Shown here: one piece after another, positions 7,591 through 17,433 of the stretch
Layout of the letters: each line of letters begins with the position of its first letter
How positions within the stretch are numbered: the first letter of the stretch is position 1
Assembly (NCBI GenBank): GCA_963754535.1
Contig: CAVWGG010000021.1
Location: 74,285 to 138,284 of the forward strand
Origin: RPQJ01 sp963754535
Lineage (GTDB): Bacteria; Pseudomonadota; Gammaproteobacteria; Steroidobacterales; Steroidobacteraceae
DNA length: 64,000 bases
Direction: 5' to 3'
Program-made: the position numbers and the translations under genes
The notes under the pieces: generated by a model
Database searches by the model: none
Told to the model about the DNA's origin: nothing
The model's input: the letters and a program-made list of their open reading frames with translations, nothing else

Positions 7591-10404
7591 ATGTCGTCAG
7601 GGCGGGCAATGAACGATGGCCTGAAGAAGCGTGAACGGTTCGGCTCCGGCTGGACCGGAGCCGTTGCCGTGAGCCTGTTCGTCTACGTCGCCATCGCCAT
7701 CGTGCTGATCCTGGCCGACGAAGGCGGATGGCCGTGGCTCGACGTCTTCAACCTGTATTCCGATTCGGTCGCGAGCATCGCCGTGGCCATCCTGACCGGG
7801 GCAGCGGCGCGTGGCTCTGCCGAGCCGGCCGCACGCCGCACCTGGTGGCTGCTCACGGCCGCGCTCGGCGTCTACAGCGTCGGTAACCTGCTGCATTCGA
7901 CCTACTGGCTGTACGGGGTCGACCCCTTCCCGTCGATCGGCGACTTCTTCTTCCTGGGTTTCTACCCGCTCGTCTTCGCTGCGGTGCTGACGGTGATCCG
8001 GACGGCTGCAGTTCGCGTGCAATGGGCCCGGCTCGGGCTCGACACCGCGATCCTCATGCTGGGGTTCGGCGCGTTCTTCTGGTTCTTCGTGATCGCGCCG
8101 ACAGCGGACGCCCAGCGCGACCCGAACGTGCTCAAGTATGTGCTGGCGCAGGCTTACATCGCCCTCAACTGCCTGATGCTGCTCGCCTGCGGCGTGCTGC
8201 TGATGCACTCCGGCGCCACGCCCATCCGGCGCCGGGCCCTGATGCTGCTCACGCTCGGCTTCTCGTCGATGTCACTGGCCGACATCGTCTGGGCCATGTC
8301 CAAGGTGGACGGCAGCTACATTCCGGGCAGCGTCTCGGACGTCATCTACCTGTCCTGCTACATCTGGCTCGCAGCCGCCGCGCGTGAGCAGCTGCGTGGC
8401 AGGGGTCGCGCGCGCCACGCCCCGAGCGCGCTCAGCACCGCGCTCATCGAGGGCATGCCCTACATCGCGATGATGATGTCGTTCATGGTGCTCGTGTACG
8501 TGGAGAGCAGCACTGCCGCCAGCCCCGTGAACACCATGACCGTCATCATTTTCGTGCTGACCTCGCTGGTCATGGTGCGCCAGGGCGTGCTCTCGCGCGA
8601 CGACGCACTCCTGCGCGAGCGCCGCGCGGCCGGTCTCGTCGAGGCCCGCTATGCGTCGCTGATCAAGAACGCCTCGGACGTGATCATGATCACCAACGCC
8701 GAGGGGATACTGCAATTCGCATCACCGGCCGCCGAACGCACCTTTGCGACCCACCCGGACGACATGGTGGGCCGGAACCTGCTCGATCGCTGGATGGACG
8801 GGGACAATGAGCGCCTGGCCGCGTTCCTCGCCGAGGTGTCGGCAACGAAAGGCCGCGTCGTCGGACCGATCGAGCTGGTCGTCGAAACCGGCGAACGGCG
8901 CAGCACCCTCGAGTGCGTCGGCAGCAACCTGATGGACGACCCGGCCATCGCCGGGCTGGCGCTGAACTTCCGCGACGTCAGCGAACGCAAGACGCTGGAG
9001 GAGCAACTGCGCAAGCTGGCCTTCCACGACCCGCTGACGCTGCTCGCCAATCGCAGCCTGTTCTGGAACCGGGTCGAGCACGCCCTGACGCTGGCGCAGC
9101 GGTCGCAACAGCAAGTGGCCGTCATGTTCCTCGACCTCGACAACTTCAAGAACGTGAACGACTCGCTCGGACACGATGCCGGCGACCGCCTGCTGCAGGC
9201 GGCGGCGCAACGACTGGTCAAGTCGACCCGGCCTTCCGACACCGTGGCACGCCTCGGTGGCGACGAATTCGCGATCCTGCTCGAGGGCATTCGCAGCGAT
9301 ACGGACGTCGAGCGCATCGCCGTCCCGATCACGGCCGCGTTCAACCGTCCCCTGCTGGTGGACGGCAGGGAAACCGATGCCACGGCGAGCATCGGGGCGG
9401 CCTGCTCGCAACCCGGCGACGACGCGGAGCAATTGCTGCGCAAGGCCGACATCGCCATGTACAACGCGAAGGCCGCCGGCAAGGCACGCTGCGTCCTGTT
9501 CCAGCCGCACATGCAGGAACAGCTGCACGACCGCTTGCGACTGGAGCACGACATCGACCTTGCCTTCGCACGCAACGAATTTTTCGTCGAGTTCCAGCCG
9601 GTCGTCGACCTGACCAGCCGCGAGTTGCTCGGCGTGGAGGCCCTGGTGCGATGGAATCACCCGCAACGGGGCATCGTCATGCCGGGCTCGTTCATATCGA
9701 TCGCCGAGGAATCCGGCCGCATCGTCGAACTGGGCCGTCGCGTCCTGGTCGACGCCTGCACGCAGATCCGCGCGTGGAGCGAATCGGTCGAGGCCGGCAC
9801 CGGCCTGCGCGTGGCGGTGAATATTTCGGGCCGCCACCTGCAGCAGGGCGACCTGGTCGCGGACGTGCGCCACGCACTCGAGGTTTCGCGCCTCGATCCC
9901 GGCAACCTCGTGATCGAGCTGACCGAGAGCACGATAATGCAGAACACCGAGGTCAACCTCGAGCGCTTCCGTGAGTTGAAGGCGCTGGGCGTGCGACTCG
10001 CCATCGACGACTTCGGCATGGGTTACTCGTCGCTTTCGTACCTGCACCGGTTCCCGATCGACATCCTGAAGATTGATCGCGCATTCGTGAGCCGATTGAC
10101 CGAGCAGGACGGCGGTCCCGAACTGGCCCGCGCGGTCGTGATGCTCGCGACGACGCTCGGCCTCGAGACGGTCGCCGAAGGCATCGAAAACGAAAGCCAG
10201 GTGGCGACATTGCTGGACCTCGGCTGCGTCGCGGGCCAGGGCTACCTCTTCGCCAGCTCGAGCCTGCTCGACGTCGTGGCGAAGACACCGTTCATGGCTC
10301 GCCGCTCCGACCTGCGGGCAGCGGAGCGCGCTGCGCAGTCCGACCTCACGGCGACCGGCCGCTTTCGGGCGGCGGAGCTCTGGCAACGTTCGGCGGCGGG
10401 CTGA
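7591..10404 (+). CDS. Membrane PAS-GGDEF-EAL protein (c-di-GMP cyclase/phosphodiesterase)
   Basis: The protein (about 937 residues) has an N-terminal block of roughly nine hydrophobic segments (to about residue 340), a PAS domain (YASLIKNASDVIMITNAEG), a GGDEF domain and an EAL domain. The cyclase motif is intact (ARLGGDEFAIL), with an RxxD inhibitory site (RPSD) five residues before it. The EAL domain keeps EALVRW, NISGRHL, ELTEST, IDDFGMGYSS, KIDRAFV, AEGIENE and QGYLF, so both activities are plausible. Start choice is uncertain between the ATG at 7591, a later ATG at 7609 and an upstream TTG at 7567; none has a strong ribosome binding site. A CRP-like palindrome lies about 110 bases upstream. 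Confidence 0.93.
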   Translation: MSSGRAMNDGLKKRERFGSGWTGAVAVSLFVYVAIAIVLILADEGGWPWLDVFNLYSDSVASIAVAILTGAAARGSAEPAARRTWWLLTAALGVYSVGNLLHSTYWLYGVDPFPSIGDFFFLGFYPLVFAAVLTVIRTAAVRVQWARLGLDTAILMLGFGAFFWFFVIAPTADAQRDPNVLKYVLAQAYIALNCLMLLACGVLLMHSGATPIRRRALMLLTLGFSSMSLADIVWAMSKVDGSYIPGSVSDVIYLSCYIWLAAAAREQLRGRGRARHAPSALSTALIEGMPYIAMMMSFMVLVYVESSTAASPVNTMTVIIFVLTSLVMVRQGVLSRDDALLRERRAAGLVEARYASLIKNASDVIMITNAEGILQFASPAAERTFATHPDDMVGRNLLDRWMDGDNERLAAFLAEVSATKGRVVGPIELVVETGERRSTLECVGSNLMDDPAIAGLALNFRDVSERKTLEEQLRKLAFHDPLTLLANRSLFWNRVEHALTLAQRSQQQVAVMFLDLDNFKNVNDSLGHDAGDRLLQAAAQRLVKSTRPSDTVARLGGDEFAILLEGIRSDTDVERIAVPITAAFNRPLLVDGRETDATASIGAACSQPGDDAEQLLRKADIAMYNAKAAGKARCVLFQPHMQEQLHDRLRLEHDIDLAFARNEFFVEFQPVVDLTSRELLGVEALVRWNHPQRGIVMPGSFISIAEESGRIVELGRRVLVDACTQIRAWSESVEAGTGLRVAVNISGRHLQQGDLVADVRHALEVSRLDPGNLVIELTESTIMQNTEVNLERFRELKALGVRLAIDDFGMGYSSLSYLHRFPIDILKIDRAFVSRLTEQDGGPELARAVVMLATTLGLETVAEGIENESQVATLLDLGCVAGQGYLFASSSLLDVVAKTPFMARRSDLRAAERAAQSDLTATGRFRAAELWQRSAAG

Positions 10405-10582
10405 CGAGCGCTGGATCGCCCCACGGGCTGCAACATAGACTTCGCCCTCGTCCCGGCCTGGGCCCATCCGGCTTGACGCACGTCGGACCCGCCCATCAAC
10501 ATGGCGGAATTCGAGGCTCGGCGCGCCGTCACGGCACGCAAGCGCTGCCTCGCAATCCAATGCACCACAGCCGGAGCGCTCC

Positions 10583-12214
10583 ATGGACAGACGTGACTTC
10601 CTGACGATCGGCGGCCTTGGGCTCGCCGGGCTGGCACTCCCGATCGGTACCCGTGCGGTGGCTGCAGAGGAGTTGCTCAGCACGCTCGACGTCAGCCTGA
10701 AGAAGTCGCTCGCGGACGCAGCGCTCGAAGCCGCGACGAAGGCCGGCGCCAGCTACTGCGACGTGCGCGTCGGCCGCTACCTGCGTCAGTTCGTCCTGAC
10801 GCGGGAGGACAAGGTCGAGAACGTCGTCAACACCGAGTCGACCGGCATCGGCGTGCGAGTCATCGTCAACGGCACCTGGGGCTTCGCGGCCACCAGCGAT
10901 CTTTCGCAGGCAGGCGCCGCGACTGCAGCGACGCAGGCCGCCGCCATCGCGCGTGCGAACTCGCGCGTCCAGACGGAACCAGTGCAACTCGCCAAGGTGA
11001 AAGGCGCAGGCGAGGTGGCCTGGAGCACCCCGATCCGCAAGAACGCGATGGCGGTGCCGCTCAAGGAAAAGGCAGAACTGCTGCTTGCCGTCAACGCTGC
11101 GGCCGTGAAGGCCGGCGCCAGTTTCGTGAGCTCGAACCTGTTCGTCGTCAACGAGCAGAAGTACTTCGCCTCCACGGACGGCTCCTACATCGACCAGGAC
11201 ATCCATCGCATCTGGGCGCCGTTCACGGTGACCGCGGTGGACAAGGCGAGCGGCAAGTTCCGCACGCGCGAAGGCCTGTCGTCGCCGATGGGCATGGGCT
11301 GGGAGTTCATGAGCGGCGACCCGGCAGGCCAGCACGTGATGCCCAACGGGGTGATCAACTACAGCACGGCCTACGACATGGTGCAGGACGCGACAGCGGC
11401 CGCGCAGCAGGCCCGCGAGAAGCTGAAGGCGCCGTCGGTAAAGCCCGGCAAGTACGACCTCGTGCTCGACCCCTCGCACCTCTGGCTGACCATCCACGAG
11501 TCCGTCGGGCATCCCCTGGAGCTCGACCGCGTGCTCGGCTACGAGGCCAACTATGCCGGCACCAGCTTTGCGACCCTGGACAAGCTGAAGTCACGCTTCC
11601 GCTACGGCAGCGACAAGGTCACCCTGTTCGCCGACCGGACCCAGCCCAACAGCCTCGGGGCCGCAGCCTACGATGACGAGGGCGTGGGAACGCAGCGCTG
11701 GGATCTCGTCAAGGACGGCATCCTGGTCAACTACCAGGCGATCCGCGACCAGGCTCACATCATCGGTGCGCAGGCATCGCAGGGCTGCTGCTATGCCGAC
11801 TCCTGGTCCAGCGTGCAGTTCCAGCGCATGGCGAACGTGTCGCTCGCCCCGGGCCAGCAGAAGATGAGCGTGGCCGACATGATCAAGGACGTGGAGAACG
11901 GCATCTACATCGTCGGCGACGGTTCCTTCTCGATCGACCAGCAGCGTTACAACGCGCAATTCGGCGGGCAGCTGTTCTACGAGATCAAGAACGGCCGGAT
12001 CACGGGCATGATCGAGGACGTCGCGTACCAGATGCGCACGCCGGAGTTCTGGAACTCGTGCGTCGCTGTCTGCGACCAGGGCGACTATCGCCTGGGCGGG
12101 TCGTTCTTCGACGGCAAGGGTCAGCCGAGCCAGGTCTCTGCCGTCTCGCATGGCTCGAGCACCACGCGCTTCAACGGCGTGAACGTCATCAACACCGCGC
12201 GCAAGCTGGGCTGA
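10583..12214 (+). CDS. tldD: TldD-like metalloprotease with Tat signal
   Basis: The 543-residue protein begins MDRRDFLTIGGLGLAGLALP, a twin-arginine signal, so unlike E. coli cytoplasmic TldD it should be exported folded. The TldD zinc motif is present as TIHESVGHPLELDR near residue 304 (HExxxH). Other landmarks are YEANYAGTSF and the C-terminal MIEDVAYQMRT. TldD pairs with TldE to form a protease that clips unfolded peptides and processes some modified peptides. GGAG lies just before the ATG. The tldE gene follows after 25 bases, and an envelope MoxR-type operon follows that, which favours a periplasmic role. Confidence 0.93.
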   Translation: MDRRDFLTIGGLGLAGLALPIGTRAVAAEELLSTLDVSLKKSLADAALEAATKAGASYCDVRVGRYLRQFVLTREDKVENVVNTESTGIGVRVIVNGTWGFAATSDLSQAGAATAATQAAAIARANSRVQTEPVQLAKVKGAGEVAWSTPIRKNAMAVPLKEKAELLLAVNAAAVKAGASFVSSNLFVVNEQKYFASTDGSYIDQDIHRIWAPFTVTAVDKASGKFRTREGLSSPMGMGWEFMSGDPAGQHVMPNGVINYSTAYDMVQDATAAAQQAREKLKAPSVKPGKYDLVLDPSHLWLTIHESVGHPLELDRVLGYEANYAGTSFATLDKLKSRFRYGSDKVTLFADRTQPNSLGAAAYDDEGVGTQRWDLVKDGILVNYQAIRDQAHIIGAQASQGCCYADSWSSVQFQRMANVSLAPGQQKMSVADMIKDVENGIYIVGDGSFSIDQQRYNAQFGGQLFYEIKNGRITGMIEDVAYQMRTPEFWNSCVAVCDQGDYRLGGSFFDGKGQPSQVSAVSHGSSTTRFNGVNVINTARKLG

Positions 12215-12239
12215 GCCGCCGGGTCGCAGGAGACACACC

Positions 12240-13571
12240 ATGAGCATGTACAACGAAGCGGACGCGCGCGCGATCCTCGACAAGGTCGTCAAGCTGTCGA
12301 AGGCGGACGAATGCACCGCGACTCTCGACGGCCAGGTCGAGGGCAACGTGCGATTCGCACTCAACACCGTCTCGACGAGCGGCATCGTCAGCGACTGCAC
12401 GCTCGCCGTCCGCGCGGCCTACGGCAAACGCTCCGGCACGGCGACGACCAACGCGTTCGACGACGCATCCCTCGCGAGCGTGGTGAAGCGCGCCGAGGAA
12501 CTCGCCCGCCTGGCGCCGGAAAACCCGGAGTTCATGCCGGCACTGGAGTCGCAGACCTACCGACCGAGCCCGACGTTCAACGCGTCTGTCGCGGCCATCA
12601 CGCCCGAGTACCGGGCCCAGGTGGCGGCGGACTCCATCGGTCCGTGCCGCGCCGAAAAAATGGTCGCGGCTGGCTTCCTGGCCGACGGCCAGGGCTTCAC
12701 GGCTTTTGCGAACAGCAAGGGTAACTTCGGGTACCAGCGGTCGACGAGCCTCGATTACACCTGCACCGTTCGCACTGCCGACGAACGCGGATCGGGTTGG
12801 GTCGGCCGCAACGTCGGTGACGTCAGCCAGTTCGACGTGAAGTCGGACATCCGCACCGCGATGCGCAAGGCCGCCGGCTCCGTCGACGCGAAGGCGCTGG
12901 AACCGGGCAAGTACACGGTCATCCTCGAGCCCGAAGCGGCCGCGGGCCTGATCACGTTCATGATGCGGTTCTTCGATGCGCGCGAAGCCGACGAGGGTCG
13001 CAGCTTCCTGTCGAAGAAAGGCGGCGGCAACCGGCTCGGCGAGCAGGTGTTCGACCCGCGCGTCAGCATCCACACCGACCCGTGGGATGCCACGGCACCC
13101 GTCATGCCCTGGGACAGCGAGGGCCGGCCGCGCGCGAAAATGGCCCTCGTCGACAAGGGCAAGGTCACCCAGCTGAATTACTCGCGCTACTGGGCCAAGC
13201 GGGCCGGCGCGCGCGACGTGGGCCGGCCCGGCAATACCCTCATGGCGGGCGGCGACAAGTCGACGGCTGACCTGGTGAAGGGCACGAAGCGCGGCATCCT
13301 GGTGACGCGCACCTGGTACATCCGCATGGTGGACCCGCAGACGGTGCTGCTGACTGGACTGACCCGCGACGGAACCTTCTACGTCGAAGACGGCGAGATC
13401 CGCTACCCGGTGAAGAATTTCCGCTTCAACGAGTCGCCGGTGATCATGCTCAACAACATCGAGGAACTCGGCCGGCCCGAGCGCCTGGCCGGGCCCGGGT
13501 CGGGGTTGATCATGATTCCGCCGATGAAGCTCCGCGACTTCACGTTCACGTCGCTCTCGGACGCCGTCTGA
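12240..13571 (+). CDS. tldE: TldE/PmbA-like protease partner
   Basis: A 443-residue protein of the TldE/PmbA family, the subunit that lacks the metal site and shapes the peptide channel. It starts MSMYNEADARAILDKVVKLS and carries the family-type segments YTVILEPEAAAGLITFMM and KSTADLVKGTKRGILVTRTWYIRMVD near the C-terminus. No HExxxH is present, as expected. There is no Tat or Sec signal of its own, so if it acts in the periplasm it would have to be carried by TldD; otherwise the pair would be split across the membrane. A strong AGGAG is seven bases upstream. Confidence 0.9.
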   Translation: MSMYNEADARAILDKVVKLSKADECTATLDGQVEGNVRFALNTVSTSGIVSDCTLAVRAAYGKRSGTATTNAFDDASLASVVKRAEELARLAPENPEFMPALESQTYRPSPTFNASVAAITPEYRAQVAADSIGPCRAEKMVAAGFLADGQGFTAFANSKGNFGYQRSTSLDYTCTVRTADERGSGWVGRNVGDVSQFDVKSDIRTAMRKAAGSVDAKALEPGKYTVILEPEAAAGLITFMMRFFDAREADEGRSFLSKKGGGNRLGEQVFDPRVSIHTDPWDATAPVMPWDSEGRPRAKMALVDKGKVTQLNYSRYWAKRAGARDVGRPGNTLMAGGDKSTADLVKGTKRGILVTRTWYIRMVDPQTVLLTGLTRDGTFYVEDGEIRYPVKNFRFNESPVIMLNNIEELGRPERLAGPGSGLIMIPPMKLRDFTFTSLSDAV

Positions 13572-13596
13572 CGCCACGACGCCCGACCGGCCGGCC

Positions 13597-14310
13597 ATGA
13601 ACCGCGCACAGTTCCTGCGGCTGCTGTGCGGCGGCCTGGCGACGTCGACGCTGATGCAAGCGTTGCCGCTGCGCGCGCTGGCGGCCACGGAACCCGACTT
13701 CGACTTCTGGTTCACGCGGCTGATGTACGACTCGGGCAACTGGGACGTCGACCAGCGCATGCCGGCAAACCTGATCATGGCGTTGATCGAGTACACGAGC
13801 CTGCGGGTGGACCCGAAGGAGCACGTGCTCGCGCTGGCGGACCCGCGAATGCTCGCCGCGCCGTTCTGCTACCTCGCCGGGCACAAGCTGGTGGAGTTCA
13901 ACGCCGACGAGCGCCGCAACTTCGAGCAGTACGTGCGCCGCGGCGGGTTCGTGTTCGTCGACGACTGCAACCATGACATCGACGGGTTGTTCGCGCGCTC
14001 CTTCGAGGCTGAAATGGCCGCCATCTTCGGCGCGTCGGCCCTGCGCCGACTGCGCAACGACCACCCGCTGTATTCAAGCTTCTTCAGGTTCGACGGACCG
14101 CCCGCCACCGGGTTCGAGCTGAACGGCTGGGGCGACGACCTCGTCCACGAGTACCTGCGAGGCATCGAAATCGACGGACGCCTTGGCGTGCTCTACAGCA
14201 ACAAGGACTACGGCTGCGAGTGGGACTACGACTGGCGCAACAAGCGCTGGCTGGCCGAGGACAATACGAAGTTCGCCGTCAATATCGCGATCTATGCGTT
14301 GACGAGTTGA
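13597..14310 (+). CDS. DUF4159 exported protein
   Basis: The 237-residue product starts MNRAQFLRLLCGGLATSTLMQ, a signal-like hydrophobic start ending in LRALAATEP. It then shows the DUF4159 pattern: FTRLMYDSGNWDVD, a conserved region ending in RRGGFVFVDDCNHD, and the C-terminal YSNKDYGCEWDYDWRNKRW. DUF4159 genes usually sit with MoxR, DUF58 and BatA-type genes, as here. The N-terminal NRxxF with one Arg is not a clean Tat motif. The biochemical function is unknown. Confidence 0.85.
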   Translation: MNRAQFLRLLCGGLATSTLMQALPLRALAATEPDFDFWFTRLMYDSGNWDVDQRMPANLIMALIEYTSLRVDPKEHVLALADPRMLAAPFCYLAGHKLVEFNADERRNFEQYVRRGGFVFVDDCNHDIDGLFARSFEAEMAAIFGASALRRLRNDHPLYSSFFRFDGPPATGFELNGWGDDLVHEYLRGIEIDGRLGVLYSNKDYGCEWDYDWRNKRWLAEDNTKFAVNIAIYALTS

Positions 14311-14340
14311 CGCGACAAGACCCAAGCGGCAGGAGCCGGT

Positions 14341-15339
14341 ATGAACCGAGAAGCGACCGAAGCAGACATCGAAGCGAAACTCGCGCGGCTTGCCACGCTG
14401 CGCCGCGCGATTGCGCAGGCGATCGTGGGGCAGGAGACAGTCGTCGAACAGCTCCTGATCGGATTGCTCGCCGGCGGCCATTGCCTGCTCGAAGGCGTGC
14501 CGGGCCTCGGCAAGACGTTGCTGGTGCGCTCGCTCGGCCGTGCGCTCGACCTCGAGTTCCGGCGCATCCAGTTCACGCCGGACCTGATGCCGAGCGACAT
14601 CCTCGGCACCGAGATCCTCGAGGAAGATCACGGCACCGGTCGCCGTCACTTCAAGTTCCAGCCCGGCCCGGTGTTCACGAACCTGCTGCTCGCCGACGAA
14701 CTGAATCGCACGCCGCCCAAGACGCAGGCCGCGCTGCTCGAAGCCATGCAGGAACACACGATCAGTTATGCCGGCGTCACGCGACCCTTGCCCGAGCCGT
14801 TTTTCGTGCTCGCGACGCAGAATCCGCTGGAGCAGGCTGGCACGTACCCGCTGCCGGAAGCGCAGCTCGATCGTTTTCTCCTGCATGTCCGCGTCGAGTA
14901 CCCGACGGAAACCGAGGAACGCGAGATCCTGCTGCAAACGACCGGCGCGCCCGGCGCACAGGTGCCGCAGGTCATGAGTGGCGCGAGCGTGCTCGAGCTG
15001 CAGGCGCTGGCTCGCGAAGTGCACGTCGGCAACGACGTCCTCGACTGGATCAACCGCCTGGTGCGGGCAAGCCGACCCCACGACGGCAGTTCGGCTGAAG
15101 TGCGGCAATGGGTCCGCTGGGGCGCGGGACCGCGCGCAGGACAGTCGCTGGTGCTGGCAGCGAAGGCGCGCGCACTGCTGCACGGCCGCCTCGCAGCCAC
15201 CCGCGAGGACGTCCGCGCCCTCGCCGCTCCGGTCATGCGGCACCGCCTGTTGCTGTCCTTCGCAGCGGAAGCCGAACAGAAGAGCGCCGATGACGTGATT
15301 GCCGTGCTGCTCGACAGCGTGCCGTTCCCCGGTGCCTGA
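14341..15339 (+). CDS. MoxR-family AAA+ ATPase
   Basis: The 332-residue protein has a clear Walker A (GVPGLGKTLLVRSL), the MoxR stretch RIQFTPDLMPSDILGTEIL, Walker B (LLADELNRTPPKTQAALLEAMQE) and sensor 1 (FFVLATQNPLEQAGTYPLPEAQLDRF). MoxR ATPases are thought to act as chaperones that remodel or insert metal into partner proteins, often with von Willebrand-like partners. AGGAG lies before the ATG. The next gene overlaps its end, so the DUF58 product is the likely partner. Confidence 0.96.
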   Translation: MNREATEADIEAKLARLATLRRAIAQAIVGQETVVEQLLIGLLAGGHCLLEGVPGLGKTLLVRSLGRALDLEFRRIQFTPDLMPSDILGTEILEEDHGTGRRHFKFQPGPVFTNLLLADELNRTPPKTQAALLEAMQEHTISYAGVTRPLPEPFFVLATQNPLEQAGTYPLPEAQLDRFLLHVRVEYPTETEEREILLQTTGAPGAQVPQVMSGASVLELQALAREVHVGNDVLDWINRLVRASRPHDGSSAEVRQWVRWGAGPRAGQSLVLAAKARALLHGRLAATREDVRALAAPVMRHRLLLSFAAEAEQKSADDVIAVLLDSVPFPGA

Positions 15340-16264
15340 TCGAGTGGCGACCACGAGCACCCCGGAGTTCATTCCGGCTGCCGTTCGAGCCCGGCTGCGC
15401 GACCTGCGTCTCGCGGCACGCAGACCGTCGGTCAGCCACGGGTTCGGCGCACATCACAGTCGCAGCCGCGGCATGGGCCTCGAGTTCTCGCAGTACCGCT
15501 CGTACGAGCAGGGCGACGATCCGCGCCAGATCGACTGGAAGCTGCATGCGCGGTCAGACCGGTTTTTCGTCCGCGAAGCCGAGCGCGACAGTCCGCTCGA
15601 AGTCTATCTTTTGATCGATGCCACCGCGTCGATGACGCAGGGCGATGCCGCGCGACCGGGATGGTCCAGGCTGGAGGCGGCGAAGGTCGTCGCCGCGTGC
15701 GTGATCGAGCTCGCGCTGCGCCAGGGCGACCGATTCGGCATCGTGACGATCCGCGGCAACGGCGTCGCGATGATCCAGGCGGCGGCTGGCGCCCGCCAGC
15801 GCGATCGTTGCCTGTTGCACCTGCACCGGCTGGAGGCCGCGGGTTCGTGGCCCGGACCGTTGGCGCTGCGTCCGATCGGCGAGCGCATCGGCCCCGGCGC
15901 GCTGGTGCTGCTGCTGAGCGATTGCTTCGACACGGCGAGCATCGAACTGGCAGGGCAGCTCGCGGCCGCCCGGCGCGAAGTACTGACCGTGCAGATACTG
16001 ACAGCCGAGGAGCGCGACTTTCCGTTCGAGGGCGGCTACAGGTTCACGGATCCTGAAACGGGCGACGAACTGCTGGCCGATGGCGTATCCGCGCGTGCAG
16101 GATTCCTCGAGCGTTTCACGGCGGCACGCCGCTCCCTAGCGGCCAGTCTCGCGGCACTGGGCATCCGGCACGTCGAGTTCGTCCTCGATCAGCCACCGGA
16201 TGCGCCGCTGCGACAGCTGTTCGGCCCGGCTTCCAGTGCAGGCACCGCGTTGGAGCGGCCATGA
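15332..16264 (+). CDS. DUF58 protein (vWA-like MoxR partner)
   Basis: A protein of about 310 residues with the DUF58 signature GMGLEFSQYRSYEQGDDPRQIDWKLHAR-type stretch (seen around residues 35-65; here ...EYRxYxxGDDxRxIDW) followed by LEVYLLIDATASM, a vWA-like metal-site DxSxS variant reading DATAS. Start is uncertain: GTG at 15332 overlaps the MoxR stop by eight bases, and GTG at 15344 follows it; neither has a clear ribosome binding site. It is translated in the MoxR operon and its stop overlaps the next ATG. Confidence 0.9.
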   Translation: MPDRVATTSTPEFIPAAVRARLRDLRLAARRPSVSHGFGAHHSRSRGMGLEFSQYRSYEQGDDPRQIDWKLHARSDRFFVREAERDSPLEVYLLIDATASMTQGDAARPGWSRLEAAKVVAACVIELALRQGDRFGIVTIRGNGVAMIQAAAGARQRDRCLLHLHRLEAAGSWPGPLALRPIGERIGPGALVLLLSDCFDTASIELAGQLAAARREVLTVQILTAEERDFPFEGGYRFTDPETGDELLADGVSARAGFLERFTAARRSLAASLAALGIRHVEFVLDQPPDAPLRQLFGPASSAGTALERP

Positions 16265-17433
16265 GTCTTGGCCTGCTGCTGCCGTCCGGCCTGCTGGCGC
16301 TGTTTGCGCTGCTGGTGCCGCTGGTGCTGCACCTGACTCGACGCACGGCGCGCCAGCCAACCGTGTTTGCAGCATTGCGCTGGCTGCAGGAATCACAGCG
16401 GCCGAAGCGCCGGGTGCGTTTCGACGAACTCTCGCTGCTCGCGCTGCGGCTGCTGCTGCTGGCGGCGTTGGCCGTGCTGCTCGCTCAGCCCGTGTTATCC
16501 GGAATGGCTGGCGGCCGGGTATGGGTCGTGGTTGCACCCGGCATCGAGCGCACCGAGGCGCGGGCGGCGCTCGACGCACCGGACGCAGCATGGCACTGGC
16601 TGGCGCCCGGCTTCCCACTGCTCGATCACGGCGTTGCAACAGGCACGCAGCCGACCAGCAGCCTGCTGCGGGAACTCGATGCCACGTTGGCCCACGACAC
16701 GGCGCTGACCGTGCTGGTGCCGACACGCCTCGCGGGCCTCGACGCCGAGCGCCCTGCCCTGCGCCGCAAGGTCGACTGGCGGATCGTCGACACGGAGATC
16801 TCACCGTCCAGCACTGCGCCGTCGTCCCCCGTGAACCTCGTCGTGCGTTACGAGTCGGCGGATGACCCCGGCTTGCCCTACCTGCGCGCTGTCGCGGCCA
16901 CGTGGCATGCCGCTGTCCCCGCAAGCGCGGACAGCCAGGCGCGAGCCGACATCGCGCCGACGTCGGAACCGCTCGGACCGACCGCCCGTTGGCTGGTGTG
17001 GCTCGCGCCCGGCGCCTTGCCGGCGCATGTACGCGCGTGGATCGAGGCTGGAGGCACGGCCCTGCTGAGCGCGACATCGCAATTTCCGGGAGCCGCCACG
17101 GGCATCGCGCTATGGCGCGACGCGCAGGGTGCGGTCATCGTGCGTGGGCGTGCGCTCGGCAATGGCCGCGTGTTGCAGCTGACACGCGAGTTGGCGCCAC
17201 ACGCGTTGCCGGAGCTGCTGGATCCTGCCTTTCCAGATCAACTGCGGGCGCTGTTCGAACCGCCCTCGCCACCGCAATCTGCGTTCGCCCGGACGCACGC
17301 ACCGCGAACCGGCGGACCCACACTGCCGCCGGTGCCGCGCCCATTACAGCCCTGGCTCGCACTGCTGGTCGCGCTGCTGTTCCTGCTCGAGCGGTGGCTG
17401 GCTACATCGCCGCGCCGTGAGCGCGCGACGTGA
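16261..17433 (+). CDS. BatA-like membrane protein
   Basis: The 390-residue product starts with LLLPSGLLALFALLVPLVLHL, then LTRRTARQPTVFAALRWLQ and FDELSLLALRLLLLAALAVLL: the BatA/aerotolerance N-terminal pair of membrane helices. A large extracytoplasmic middle follows and a C-terminal helix (WLALLVALLFLLERW). The ATG overlaps the DUF58 stop (ATGA) and its own stop overlaps the next start, so it is part of the same transcription unit. No vWA metal-site motif was seen in the middle domain. Confidence 0.85.
   Translation: MSLGLLLPSGLLALFALLVPLVLHLTRRTARQPTVFAALRWLQESQRPKRRVRFDELSLLALRLLLLAALAVLLAQPVLSGMAGGRVWVVVAPGIERTEARAALDAPDAAWHWLAPGFPLLDHGVATGTQPTSSLLRELDATLAHDTALTVLVPTRLAGLDAERPALRRKVDWRIVDTEISPSSTAPSSPVNLVVRYESADDPGLPYLRAVAATWHAAVPASADSQARADIAPTSEPLGPTARWLVWLAPGALPAHVRAWIEAGGTALLSATSQFPGAATGIALWRDAQGAVIVRGRALGNGRVLQLTRELAPHALPELLDPAFPDQLRALFEPPSPPQSAFARTHAPRTGGPTLPPVPRPLQPWLALLVALLFLLERWLATSPRRERAT

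Noticed and set aside
8722..10683. Long open minus-strand frame (about 650 codons) opposite the GGDEF-EAL gene
   Set aside because: Low-complexity, no domain, and the plus strand encodes a complete PAS-GGDEF-EAL protein; typical high-GC antisense opening.
12189..13796. Long minus-strand frame opposite tldE
   Set aside because: No recognisable domain; the plus strand is a good TldE.
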